From Gemmataceae bacterium (GTDB taxonomy: Bacteria; Planctomycetota; Planctomycetia; Gemmatales; Gemmataceae): a stretch of DNA of 43,551 bases. Shown here one piece after another: positions 25,443 through 34,270 of the stretch. The first letter of the stretch is position 1; each line of letters starts with the position of its first letter. Position numbers and translations under genes: made by a program. The stretch spans positions 1-43,551 of the forward strand of contig JAIEPT010000100.1 of assembly GCA_019748295.1 (NCBI GenBank). The letters run 5' to 3'. Below the pieces are notes generated by a model, which was given only the letters and a program-made list of their open reading frames with translations, searched no databases and was not told the DNA's origin.

Positions 25443-26225
25443 CTAGGGCGACAACGTGTCGATCCGTTGCGAAAAGGTGGTCATACGTTCGAGTTCCGCG
25501 CGCAGATCCGCCTGGAGGACGCGCTCGAGTTCGATCAATGTCCGCGCCACGGTCCGGCCATCCATCACGCGGTGGTCGTAGATGATCTTCACGTTGACGA
25601 TGCCTTGTTCGCGGATCGGACCAAACGTGAGATACGTCGTCAGCGGGCAGAGCGGGTGCATCTGCTCGACGCCAAGGTTACCGAGGCTGGAAACAGCGAA
25701 GGTGCCGAGACGCTTTGCTTTCGCATAGCCCGACGTGTTGAGCGTTTGCCACATGAGAAAACGCCGCAGAAAAGCAGGCAAACGCCCGAGACGGAGGATT
25801 TGGCGGAACGACGACACCTCGCCGACGGGCTTGTCGCGGTATCGCTGGATGGCGTCGTCGATACCGCGGAGCGATCCATTCCGCGGGTCGCGGATTTTCG
25901 AGCCGAGCACGACGGATTCCCCGTCAAGTTCTCGTTCGATGAGCAACGCGCATTCGCTGATGGGGTGCTCGTAGAAGTGGGGCCAGGGCCAGCGAACGAA
26001 GCTGCGCCGCAGTTCGGGAATCGCCTGCCCCACAATGCTGTAAGCCTTGGAAAAGACGGCCGTCCACGAAACGCCGGCCTTGCGGCGCAGTTCGACGAGG
26101 GAGCGGACGTCGGTGTCGCGGGCCAATGGCAACGACGGCACCTTCATCGCATGATGCATCAATTCCAGCACGAAATTGCGGGCTGGGGAGATGCGCAGCC
26201 GACGGCCTCGGCGATCCTCCGACAT
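25443..26225 (-). CDS. stand-alone 2-oxoacid dehydrogenase E2-type acyltransferase domain
   Basis: A 260-residue protein from ATG 26225 (AAAAGGAT ribosome site). The C-terminal motif IYDHRVMDGRT (about 215-224) is the HxxxDG active site of the CAT/E2 acyltransferase fold. No lipoyl domain and no peripheral-subunit-binding domain precede it; E2 proteins normally have both and are over 400 residues. Such single-domain relatives exist, but their acyl donor is unclear. No E1 or E3 genes are nearby. Confidence 0.8.
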   Translation of the reverse strand: MSEDRRGRRLRISPARNFVLELMHHAMKVPSLPLARDTDVRSLVELRRKAGVSWTAVFSKAYSIVGQAIPELRRSFVRWPWPHFYEHPISECALLIERELDGESVVLGSKIRDPRNGSLRGIDDAIQRYRDKPVGEVSSFRQILRLGRLPAFLRRFLMWQTLNTSGYAKAKRLGTFAVSSLGNLGVEQMHPLCPLTTYLTFGPIREQGIVNVKIIYDHRVMDGRTVARTLIELERVLQADLRAELERMTTFSQRIDTLSP

Positions 26226-26331
26226 GTGACATCCTTTTCCGGGCGAATCTTGAACGCATTGGAACACACGCCGCGAAAAAAGGAAACGCGACTTGGCGAT
26301 TGGGTTGATATAGGGGCCGAAGCGAAAAGCT

Positions 26332-27126
26332 TCATCGTCGAGGCGTGAGCGGATTGGTCGTTGGCGCCGGCGTGTTCGGCGTGGCCGCGCCGATGCTTTG
26401 CCCCGAGCCAGGGCGGATCACTTGATGCACCGGAGCTTCTTCGAGCACCGCGGGCGTTGCCGTCTTCGTCCACGCCAGCGGCATCGCCGGCGCGGCGTTT
26501 CCCGGCGTCCACCATGCGGACGACCCCAGCAGAAAGAGCACGCCGTAGCAAAACGCGGTTGCTTTCCACGAGGGGGAGAACAGCTTCAGCGCACTGCCCG
26601 CCGCCTTGTTGAGCCGCGGAACCAGGCCGTTCAGATCGACGGAATACATCTCGTCGAGCACGAGGTGCGACAAAAAGCCGATCATCGTGCCCAGGGCCAT
26701 GTATTGGCGAAGGCCGAGCTGCGAATGATGGTAGAGGTGAAACACCACCAGCCCCGCGATCAGCATGGCCGGAATGCTGTGAAACATGCCCCGGTGAACC
26801 GTGAATCGCTTGAAAAACGAAGAGAGGGCATAGCGCACGACGAAATACGCGAGAGCCCCAAGCATCAACGCCTTCTCAAGGGAAAATCCTGCCCCTAGAA
26901 GCCGCGGCATCAGAAGCAGGGGCGCCGCCATGCCGGCAACGCCGAAGAGATGGCGCACGGGAATGCCGCTATCGCTGTCGAAATCGGGCATCATGCCGCC
27001 GACGGCGCAAAGGCTGGCGGCCATGAGGGCCTGGCCCCAGTCGAGATTCCATCCCGAGGCCCCCGCGAGCGCGTAGATGCCGCCCAGAACGGTGCTGGTG
27101 GTGACGTGAACTCTGAAATTCGCCAT
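26332..27126 (-). CDS. DUF457/YdjM-family membrane-bound putative metal hydrolase
   Basis: A 264-residue protein; ATG 27126 with GGAGG upstream. The order of helices and conserved polar motifs fits the LexA-regulated YdjM/DUF457 family: GGMMPDFDSDSG at residues 43-54, HRGMFHSIPA near 112 and GFLSHLVLDEMYSVD near 148, probable metal ligands inside or at membrane helices. The C-terminal 60 residues are Pro/Thr-rich and unstructured. The function of the family is not established. Confidence 0.85.
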   Translation of the reverse strand: MANFRVHVTTSTVLGGIYALAGASGWNLDWGQALMAASLCAVGGMMPDFDSDSGIPVRHLFGVAGMAAPLLLMPRLLGAGFSLEKALMLGALAYFVVRYALSSFFKRFTVHRGMFHSIPAMLIAGLVVFHLYHHSQLGLRQYMALGTMIGFLSHLVLDEMYSVDLNGLVPRLNKAAGSALKLFSPSWKATAFCYGVLFLLGSSAWWTPGNAAPAMPLAWTKTATPAVLEEAPVHQVIRPGSGQSIGAATPNTPAPTTNPLTPRR

Positions 27127-27229
27127 GGACTAGGCCTCCATGCCTGGCGTCCGAAGAAACGGTAGACCCAGGCATTGTGGCAAGGAAGGCCATACGACGC
27201 AACGGCGATTGCAAACGACGTTCGCCGGT

Positions 27230-27313
27230 TAGCCGCGACGCGCAGCGGAGCGCGGGCAGCGCGCCATGCGATCACATAGTTCTCTGCCCGCGCTCCGCTG
27301 CGCGTCGCGGCTA
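27230..27313. repeat. long palindrome with 30-bp arms
   Basis: 27230-27259 (tagccgcgacgcgcagcgga ...) and 27284-27313 are perfect inverted complements around a 24-nt loop. It lies 17 nt after the stop of the leftward glycosidase-like gene and could form its 3' end. Confidence 0.92.
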
Positions 27314-27330
27314 CTAACCACGGCGAGCTT

Positions 27331-30300
27331 TCAGCGATCGATCAGCAGCATATCCGCCACCGCGAGCGGCAATGTCACAACCAGGGCCCCGTTCTCGCTG
27401 CGAGTTTGCAGCGGGCCACGCTCGACGCTGCGGACGCCCTTGGCCCCCGCGCCGCCTTCGATGCGGATCGTCAGCGCCGCGATCTCCTTGCCGCTCCAAT
27501 TCATCAGCGGCACCGCCAGCCGATTCGCCTTCTCCTGCGTGTCGATGCACGTCGTCTCGACCAGCGTTTCGCTGCACGTCACCGGCCGCACATAGCCCTC
27601 CGGCAAAAACGCATCGACGAGAGCGGAGCGCAGATTCGCGTCCATGCTCGTAGGCAGGAAGTGAGCGTACATCGAATCGTTCGCCCCGCGATCGACGGGC
27701 CGAATCGGCAAGCCGCTCTTCAGGTATGCCTGTCCTGGCAAGAAGCCGAAGAGGACGACGCGCCCCTTGCCATGCTTTTTCTCGACCACCCCGGGGGAAC
27801 CGTCGCCGAATGTGCCCAGAACTTTCCCGTCCGCGACTTTCAGCTTCTGCTTCCAAATCATGACGGGCACATCGGCGGCTTTCGACCTTCCCTGGCTCCA
27901 CGTCGCCTTGTCGATCGGCACGTAGGACGGCAGATCTTGCTTCGCCAAAAACGGCTTATTGGGATCGAGCAGATACTTCGACACCAACTGCGGATCGACG
28001 GTCAGCTCCTGGCTTTCGACGCCGTAGAACGCGGGGGCCGATTTGCTGGGACGATTGAACTCATCCATGAAGCCGCCGCCCGCGAGGGCGATCACGGTGC
28101 CGCCGTCTTCGACGAACTTTTTGAGCGCCGCCATCGCGCGCGAATGCATCCATTGCTGCGTGACGTAGACCGTGCGATACTCCTTCGCCAAGCCTTCGAC
28201 GAAGTCGTCCTCGGTCACGAAATCGACGGGCGTCTGCGAGTGACGCAGGGCGTACCAGATCGCCTTGCGCTCGTTGTTGTGAAGCGCCAGCGTGCTGTTG
28301 GAGACGTTGGCAAGCACGTCGTCCACGGACGAAAGCAGCAGGCCCACCTTGGCGGGGCGGACTTTGCCGTCGAGCACGTAATCCTCGAACACGCCCGCAT
28401 CGTGCGATGCATCACGGAGGGCCTTCCACATGGGCAGATCGTTCGTGTCCATGTAGTTCTCGGTCCCGCCCACCGACGACGGCGACGCGCAGAAGTAATT
28501 GATCATCTTCGCGCCGTGGGCGATCGACGAGTAATACGAAAGCCGAAAGCTGCGCGGCGTATTCCCCGGCGAATGCGGCATCACGTACATGTGGATCGGC
28601 AGATTGCGGTACTTCGCCCCGCAACGCAGGCCGTCAGTCAGGTAACCCATGATTTGGCCGCTGAATTCGGGGATTTGCCAGATGTAATCCTCGCTCCAGG
28701 GCATCGTCATCGCCTTCATCTTGAAGGGCCGGACGTAGTCCATCTCATTGACGAGATAATTGGAGTGCGGGGAATAATTGGCGCCCGTAAGAACCCCCAT
28801 GCTCTCGTAGTAGGCGGTTCCCGCGGCGTAGTGCTTGCCCCCCTTTTCCTTCGCGGCCAAGATCGCGTAGTAGTGCAGCGGATGCTTCGCATCCTTCGAG
28901 GCGGTCTGCCAATCCCCCGTGACGTCGGCCGGGGCTTGCTGTGCCTTGAGATACGCGGCCCATTCCTCCGCAGTGAGCGGATGCGGCGGCAGGTGGATCT
29001 CGTCGCCGTAGCTCACGATCTTGAGATCCTTGAACTCGTCCGGCTTCGTCGCCTGATGCTTCTTGATGGCATCGACGTTCGCGTCGGGCCAGTGAGCGAC
29101 AAGCTTGCGCTTCTTCCCCTCCTGGCCGACAGCCGTGTTGTCGCCGAGCAGCAGCGCGAGTTGGCGGGCCTCGGGGAAATGTTGCAGGGCGCCCGAGAAA
29201 CCCATCACGTTATACGTCAGCAATCGCTGAGGCACGGCTCCGCGCTGGGGGAACTTCTTCACCTCGCCCACGAGCCAATCGAGCGATTCCTTTTGCGTGC
29301 GGATCTCCGGCAACCACCAGCGTTCCTTGAGAACGGCCGCATGGGCGGCGTTGGGCGCGACGTTCCCTGGCATCTCGAACGTGACCGGCGAGTAGTAGCT
29401 TGGCGTCCCCTTGAGCATCGCCTTGCGCAACACCTTCAGCCCGCCCTTGCCGTCGGGGATCGCGAATTCCATCTCGAGCTTCAGCCCGGTGGCCTTCCCC
29501 TTGTACTCGGCCTTGGGCGCCCATTGGCTGTGATTGAGGCTGTCGAGCGCTCCGCCCAACGGCACCCAGCCCGATGTTTCGCCCGGTTGCAGATAATCCT
29601 CATCGGGAATCGATGCGACCATCGGCGACTTGGGATCCTTCGGATTCGCCGGCTTGCGATACTTCGCGCCATCCACCTCCGGCGCCAGCACCTTCGGATC
29701 GACGGCAAGCGAACGTGGGCCGGCAACCTGATACTTGGTTTCGTCAGTAAGACGGCCGCTCCGCAGCACGCGCGTCGTGGGCCAATCGCGAACGTGGATG
29801 TAGTACGGCGAGTGTTGCCCATCCCACATCGGCGCGATGATCGGCACGCAGGGGCCGTAGCCGTCCTTGGGGTTTGTGAAACGGACGAAGACGTCCCCCT
29901 CCTGCGTGAGCCAACCGTCGAATTCCAGGTAGTTCGCTTTTTTCTGAGCCTCGATGCCTGCGACGTCGTCCGTGAGGCAGACGACATCGATATGCCGCCG
30001 GGCCGCCCGCACACGCGGTTTGCCGTTGTCGAGTTGCGGACCAGCGATGAGCCGAACGATGGCCTGCCCCCGCTTGAGGTTGGCCTTCCCTTTTTCCTGC
30101 CAAACGATGTTGTCCGTGGCGCCCCAGAAAAACCGCTCCCAGGTCACTCGCTTGTGGCCATTCAGCGGCCAAATCTTGGGGTCTTCGAGCTTGCCGAAGG
30201 TTTCCTTATAGACAGTTTTGCCGCCCTGAAGCACCTCGACGGCGTGTTCCACCGCGAACATCCAGGGAAGTTCATAGCGCGTCATGACCGCATAGGCGCC

Positions 30301-30579
30301 GTCATGCGGAATCTGCACGACTTGCGTCGCAATCGCTTCCTTGCCGCCGTCCGTTTGCTCCGGAGCGCCAAGACATGCCATGCGCGAGAGGAACGAAATG
30401 GCGAAGGTGGCGCAGTAGTAGTTTTCCCGAAACGGCACGACGTTCCAGCCGTCCTGCTCCGGCTTGAAGTCTTCCCCTTCCAAAAGGATGCGAGCCGGCT
30501 TGGCCGCGGATTGGGCCTGGGCAGTGCCGACAGAGCTGATCCAACCCAGAAATGCGGCAACGAATACGATGCGGCGCAT
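27331..30579 (-). CDS. large exported glycoside-hydrolase-like protein
   Basis: A 1082-residue protein. ATG 30579 opens a signal peptide, MRRIVFVAAFLGWISSVGTA, with QAQS at the cleavage site. Residues about 25-200 are beta-rich (LLEGEDFKPEQDGWNVV). A central region of about 370-700 could be a (beta/alpha)8 barrel (RLLTYNVMGFSGALQHFPEA; VSYGDEIHLPPHP; MDYVRPFKMKAMTMPWSED). At about 740-870, RPAKVGLLLSSVDDVLANVS and MAALKKFVEDGGTVIALAGG resemble the glutamine-amidotransferase-like trimerisation domain of GH42 beta-galactosidases. No assigned family can be given with certainty. Large exported glycan enzymes of this kind are frequent in planctomycetes. Confidence 0.75.
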   Translation of the reverse strand: MRRIVFVAAFLGWISSVGTAQAQSAAKPARILLEGEDFKPEQDGWNVVPFRENYYCATFAISFLSRMACLGAPEQTDGGKEAIATQVVQIPHDGAYAVMTRYELPWMFAVEHAVEVLQGGKTVYKETFGKLEDPKIWPLNGHKRVTWERFFWGATDNIVWQEKGKANLKRGQAIVRLIAGPQLDNGKPRVRAARRHIDVVCLTDDVAGIEAQKKANYLEFDGWLTQEGDVFVRFTNPKDGYGPCVPIIAPMWDGQHSPYYIHVRDWPTTRVLRSGRLTDETKYQVAGPRSLAVDPKVLAPEVDGAKYRKPANPKDPKSPMVASIPDEDYLQPGETSGWVPLGGALDSLNHSQWAPKAEYKGKATGLKLEMEFAIPDGKGGLKVLRKAMLKGTPSYYSPVTFEMPGNVAPNAAHAAVLKERWWLPEIRTQKESLDWLVGEVKKFPQRGAVPQRLLTYNVMGFSGALQHFPEARQLALLLGDNTAVGQEGKKRKLVAHWPDANVDAIKKHQATKPDEFKDLKIVSYGDEIHLPPHPLTAEEWAAYLKAQQAPADVTGDWQTASKDAKHPLHYYAILAAKEKGGKHYAAGTAYYESMGVLTGANYSPHSNYLVNEMDYVRPFKMKAMTMPWSEDYIWQIPEFSGQIMGYLTDGLRCGAKYRNLPIHMYVMPHSPGNTPRSFRLSYYSSIAHGAKMINYFCASPSSVGGTENYMDTNDLPMWKALRDASHDAGVFEDYVLDGKVRPAKVGLLLSSVDDVLANVSNSTLALHNNERKAIWYALRHSQTPVDFVTEDDFVEGLAKEYRTVYVTQQWMHSRAMAALKKFVEDGGTVIALAGGGFMDEFNRPSKSAPAFYGVESQELTVDPQLVSKYLLDPNKPFLAKQDLPSYVPIDKATWSQGRSKAADVPVMIWKQKLKVADGKVLGTFGDGSPGVVEKKHGKGRVVLFGFLPGQAYLKSGLPIRPVDRGANDSMYAHFLPTSMDANLRSALVDAFLPEGYVRPVTCSETLVETTCIDTQEKANRLAVPLMNWSGKEIAALTIRIEGGAGAKGVRSVERGPLQTRSENGALVVTLPLAVADMLLIDR

Positions 30580-30674
30580 GCAAGTCCCCCCTCGCGTTGC
30601 GTGAGCGATCGAACGGAAGACTTGCGATGATAGATGGGGCCAAGGCACGCCGCCAGCGGATTCGCTCATTCGCA

Positions 30675-30800
30675 AAGGAGCCGCGCACGCAGTAAGCGGA
30701 CACGCAGCATGCCACGCGGGCAAAAATCGACGCCGATGGTGTTGGGGGTAAGCTTCCGCGTGATGTGCGGCGTAACCGCTTACTGCGTGCGCAGCTCCTT
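30675..30800. repeat. AAGGAGCCGCGCACGCAGTAAGCGG palindrome, copy 1
   Basis: The arms 30675-30699 and 30776-30800 are inverted complements of about 25 nt with one mismatch, around a loop of about 76 nt. It starts nine bases after the stop of the downstream AcrB-type gene. Copy 2 is at 34188-34260. Confidence 0.9.
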
Positions 30801-30809
30801 GAAACCTTG

Positions 30810-33800
30810 CTATTCGGCCTCGGCGCCCACGGTCCACGATTTGGGCCAAATGTCCTTCACATACTGAATCGCGAAGAAGAACACCGGCGTGAGGATGATG
30901 CCGAAAAGCGTCACGCCGGTCATGCCGGCAAACACGGCCAGGCCGAGTGCTCGCCGCATTTCGGCGCCGGCTCCTTCGGCGATCACGAGCGGCACGACAC
31001 CGAGGATGAACGCCACCGACGTCATCGCAATCGGACGCAATCGCAGACGGCATGCTTCGAGGGTCGCTTCCCAGCGATCCGCCCCCGCTTCGCTCCGTTG
31101 CTTCGCGAACTCCACGATCAGAATCGCGTTTTTGCACGCGAGGCCGACGAGCACGACGAAACCGATCTGCGTGAAGATGTTGACGTCCTGCCCCATAAGA
31201 AGCACGCCCGCCGTCGCGCTCAGCAAACACATCGGCACAACAAGCACGATCGCGAGCGGAAGCGACCAGCTTTCATATTGAGCCGCGAGCACGAGGAACG
31301 CGAGGATCACCGCCATGATGAAGGCACGCGAAGCCGTGTCGCCCGTCTGTTGCTGCAGAAGCGCAAGCTCGGTCCATTCCGTTTGCATCATCGGCGGAAT
31401 CTTCAGCTTGGCCGCGTCTTCGACCTTGCGAATCGCGTCGCCGGAGCTGACGCCGAACGAGGGCGTGACCGTGACCGTGGATGCCGGGGCGAGATTGTAG
31501 CGCTGCACCATCACGGGGCCCGTCGTTTCCTTCACCTTGAGCAAGCTGCCGAGCGGAACCGGATTCTTCGAATCGCCGACGAGTTGGATGCGATTGAGAT
31601 TCCCGGGACGTTGGCGGAAATCGCCATGCGCCTGCACGTTGACCTGCCAGGTGCGGCCCATCCAGTTGAAGTCGTTGACGTAGAGCGAGCCGAGGAACAC
31701 TTGGAGCGCGTTGGTGATTTCGGAAACATGCACGCCTTTCGCCATGGCCGCGTTGCGGTCGATGTCGAGGTTGAGCCACGGCGTATCGGCACGGAAACCG
31801 GTGAACGCATCGCGGACGATGCCGGTCTCTTCCGCGGCCGCGATCACTTTCTCGCCGGCATCTTGCAGAGCGCGCGAGCCCAGATTGTTCGGATCCTTGA
31901 CGACGACCACGAATCCGCCCGCGGCTCCGAGACCATCGACCGGCGGGGCCCCGAAGAGATTGATCAGCGCCCCAGGCACGCCTTCCGCGAAATCGGATTG
32001 AAGCTTCGAGGAGATTGCATCCGCGGCCAGGGTGTGATCATGCCGATCCTCGAACGGCTTCAGCATGACATAGACCGTGCCGAAATTCGGCGCGTTGGCG
32101 CCGAGCAACACCGACTGCCCGCTGATGGCGACCGTGTGAGCGACGCCATCCGCCTTGCGAGCGATCTCGTCGATTCGGCGAACCACATCTTCCGTGCGAG
32201 AGAGCGATGCCGAGTCGGGGAGTTGCACATTAACCAGCAGGTAACCCTTGTCTTGGTTCGGGATGAACCCCGAGGGGGCCGTCTGCAAGGCGAGATAGGT
32301 CAGGAACAGCAGCCCGCCGTATCCAACCAGCACCAAGGCGCTGAGCAGCAGGGCAACACGGACGCTGCCGATGTAGAGCTTGGTGATCCAGTTGAACCCG
32401 CGATTGAACGCGGCAAACGCCCAGCCGAGGATGCGGTTGAACAACTTGCCGAGCACGACGCCGACCGCCGCGGCGAGGGCGGCGACGATCAGGCGGAAGA
32501 ACGGCTCCAGCGCCGGCGGCAACTGATCGCCAACGAGCCGACGCAACGCCGGGCCCAGGAAGAAGTAGCCGGCTAATGCCAGCAGCAACGCGAAAGTGAT
32601 GCGCGGAGCGGGAAGCGGTTCCACGTTCCCCGTTTCCTTGCGGAGCAGCAACGCACAAAGGGCGGGAGACAACGTCAGCGAATTGAAGGCGGAGATCAAC
32701 GTCGAGACCGCGATCGTCACCGCGAACTGACGGAAGAACTGGCCCACGATGCCGCCGATAAAGACGCACGGTACGAACACGGCCGCGAGCACGAGTCCCA
32801 CCGCGATGACCGGAGCGGCCACCTCGTCCATGGCCCTGATAGTGGCATCGCGCCTATGCATGCCATGATCGATATGGTGCTGCACGACTTCGACGACCAC
32901 GATCGCATCATCGACGACGATGCCGACGCCCAGCACCAGGCCGAAAAGCGTGAGGTTGTTGAGCGAGTAACCCACCATCGCCATCACGGCGAAGGTGCCG
33001 ATGATGGCGACCGGCACCGCGGCGAGCGGAATGACCGCGGCCCGCCAGCTTTGCAGGAAGAAAAGCATCACCAGCGCGACGAGGATGACCGCATCGATCA
33101 GCGTCTTGCCCACTTCGCTCACCGATTCGTTGATGAACGGCGTGGTGTCGTAGACGATCGCGTAGTCCAGCCCGGCGGGAAAACGAGACTTGATGTCGCT
33201 CAGCTTCGCACGCACTCGCTGGGCGACGTCGAGGGCGTTCGATCCGGGAAGCTGGTAGATGGAGAGCGCGACCGAAGGCTTGCCGTCAAGCCGGCAAGCC
33301 TGGTCGTAGCTGAGGGCGCCCAGTTCGATTTCCTTGCAGACGTCGCGCATCCGCAGCACGCTGCCGTCTTCCTCGGCCTTGAGGATCATGTCGGCGAACT
33401 GCTCCTTTTCGGAGAGACGCCCCAGCGTGTTGATCGTGAACTGAAACGCCTGGTTATTGGGAGCGGGAGGTTGCCCCACCTGACCCGCCGCTACCTGGAT
33501 GTTTTGCTGTTCGATGGCATGGACCACGTCGGTTGCCGAGAGGCCGCGGACCGCCATCTTCTCGGGGTCAAGCCAAAGCCGCATCGAATAATCGCGCTGG
33601 CCGAGATAGGTGATGTCGCCCACGCCCGGCACGCGAGCCAAATCGTCGGTCACGCTGATCTTGGCGTAGTTGCTCAGCTTCAGATCGTTGAGGGATTCGT
33701 CCGGGCTGAAGAAATTGACGATCATCAGCACCGTGGGCGCCTTCTTCTTCACCGTCACGCCGCGGCGCTTCACGATTTCCGGCAACACGGGCTGCGCCAG

Positions 33801-34139
33801 GTTCACCCGATTCTGCACGAGCACTTGGGCGATATTGAGATCGACGCCCGATTTGAACGTCACCGTCAGCGCGTAGGAGCCGTCGTTCGTCGAACGCGAG
33901 GACATGTAGAGCATGTCCTCGACGCCGTTGATCTGCTGCTCGATCGGAGCAGCCACCGTGTCCGAAACCGTGAGCGCATTGGCCCCCGGGTAGATCGTGG
34001 AAACCTCCACGGTCGGCGGAGTGATCTCCGGATATTGCGCGATCGGCAAGGTGCCGAGCGCCACGCCCCCCGCCAGGACGATCATGATCGACAGCACGGC
34101 GGCGAAGATCGGGCGATCGATGAAGAATCGGCTGAACAC
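30810..34139 (-). CDS. RND efflux pump, AcrB/HAE1 type (second of two)
   Basis: An 1109-residue inner-membrane proton-driven pump. The start MFSRFFIDRPIFAAVLSIMI is canonical. Proton-relay residues are kept: Asp410-Asp411 in GIVVDDAIVVVE and Lys1003 in LACKNAILIVEFAKQ. The porter and docking domains are of the usual order. Compared with its neighbour it has about 55 extra residues near 500-575 with two hydrophobic stretches (FALLLALAGYFFLGPALRRL; LIVAALAAAVGVVLGKLF), so extra membrane helices are possible. It follows the first pump in tandem, separated by 131 nt including a palindrome. Substrate unknown. Confidence 0.95.
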   Translation of the reverse strand: MFSRFFIDRPIFAAVLSIMIVLAGGVALGTLPIAQYPEITPPTVEVSTIYPGANALTVSDTVAAPIEQQINGVEDMLYMSSRSTNDGSYALTVTFKSGVDLNIAQVLVQNRVNLAQPVLPEIVKRRGVTVKKKAPTVLMIVNFFSPDESLNDLKLSNYAKISVTDDLARVPGVGDITYLGQRDYSMRLWLDPEKMAVRGLSATDVVHAIEQQNIQVAAGQVGQPPAPNNQAFQFTINTLGRLSEKEQFADMILKAEEDGSVLRMRDVCKEIELGALSYDQACRLDGKPSVALSIYQLPGSNALDVAQRVRAKLSDIKSRFPAGLDYAIVYDTTPFINESVSEVGKTLIDAVILVALVMLFFLQSWRAAVIPLAAVPVAIIGTFAVMAMVGYSLNNLTLFGLVLGVGIVVDDAIVVVEVVQHHIDHGMHRRDATIRAMDEVAAPVIAVGLVLAAVFVPCVFIGGIVGQFFRQFAVTIAVSTLISAFNSLTLSPALCALLLRKETGNVEPLPAPRITFALLLALAGYFFLGPALRRLVGDQLPPALEPFFRLIVAALAAAVGVVLGKLFNRILGWAFAAFNRGFNWITKLYIGSVRVALLLSALVLVGYGGLLFLTYLALQTAPSGFIPNQDKGYLLVNVQLPDSASLSRTEDVVRRIDEIARKADGVAHTVAISGQSVLLGANAPNFGTVYVMLKPFEDRHDHTLAADAISSKLQSDFAEGVPGALINLFGAPPVDGLGAAGGFVVVVKDPNNLGSRALQDAGEKVIAAAEETGIVRDAFTGFRADTPWLNLDIDRNAAMAKGVHVSEITNALQVFLGSLYVNDFNWMGRTWQVNVQAHGDFRQRPGNLNRIQLVGDSKNPVPLGSLLKVKETTGPVMVQRYNLAPASTVTVTPSFGVSSGDAIRKVEDAAKLKIPPMMQTEWTELALLQQQTGDTASRAFIMAVILAFLVLAAQYESWSLPLAIVLVVPMCLLSATAGVLLMGQDVNIFTQIGFVVLVGLACKNAILIVEFAKQRSEAGADRWEATLEACRLRLRPIAMTSVAFILGVVPLVIAEGAGAEMRRALGLAVFAGMTGVTLFGIILTPVFFFAIQYVKDIWPKSWTVGAEAE

Positions 34140-34187
34140 GTGGGCTTCCTTTTATCTAATCAATCGTCCGCATCGTCTGCCTGCTCC

Positions 34188-34260
34188 AAGGAGCCGCGCA
34201 CGAAGTAAGCGGTTTTCGCAGGGCATCAAGCCGAACCGCTTACTGCGTGCGCGGCTCCTT
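34188..34260. repeat. AAGGAGCCGCGCACGCAGTAAGCGG palindrome, copy 2
   Basis: The arms 34188-34214 and 34234-34260 pair around a 19-nt loop. It starts 10 nt after the stop of the first AcrB-type gene. Its position is the same as that of copy 1 relative to the second pump gene. Confidence 0.9.
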
Positions 34261-34270
34261 CGCATGCTTC

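Noticed and set aside
27406-30630. Very long plus-strand open frame opposite the glycosidase-like gene
   Set aside because: It is the antisense shadow of a high-G+C gene; His/Arg-rich with no domain pattern.
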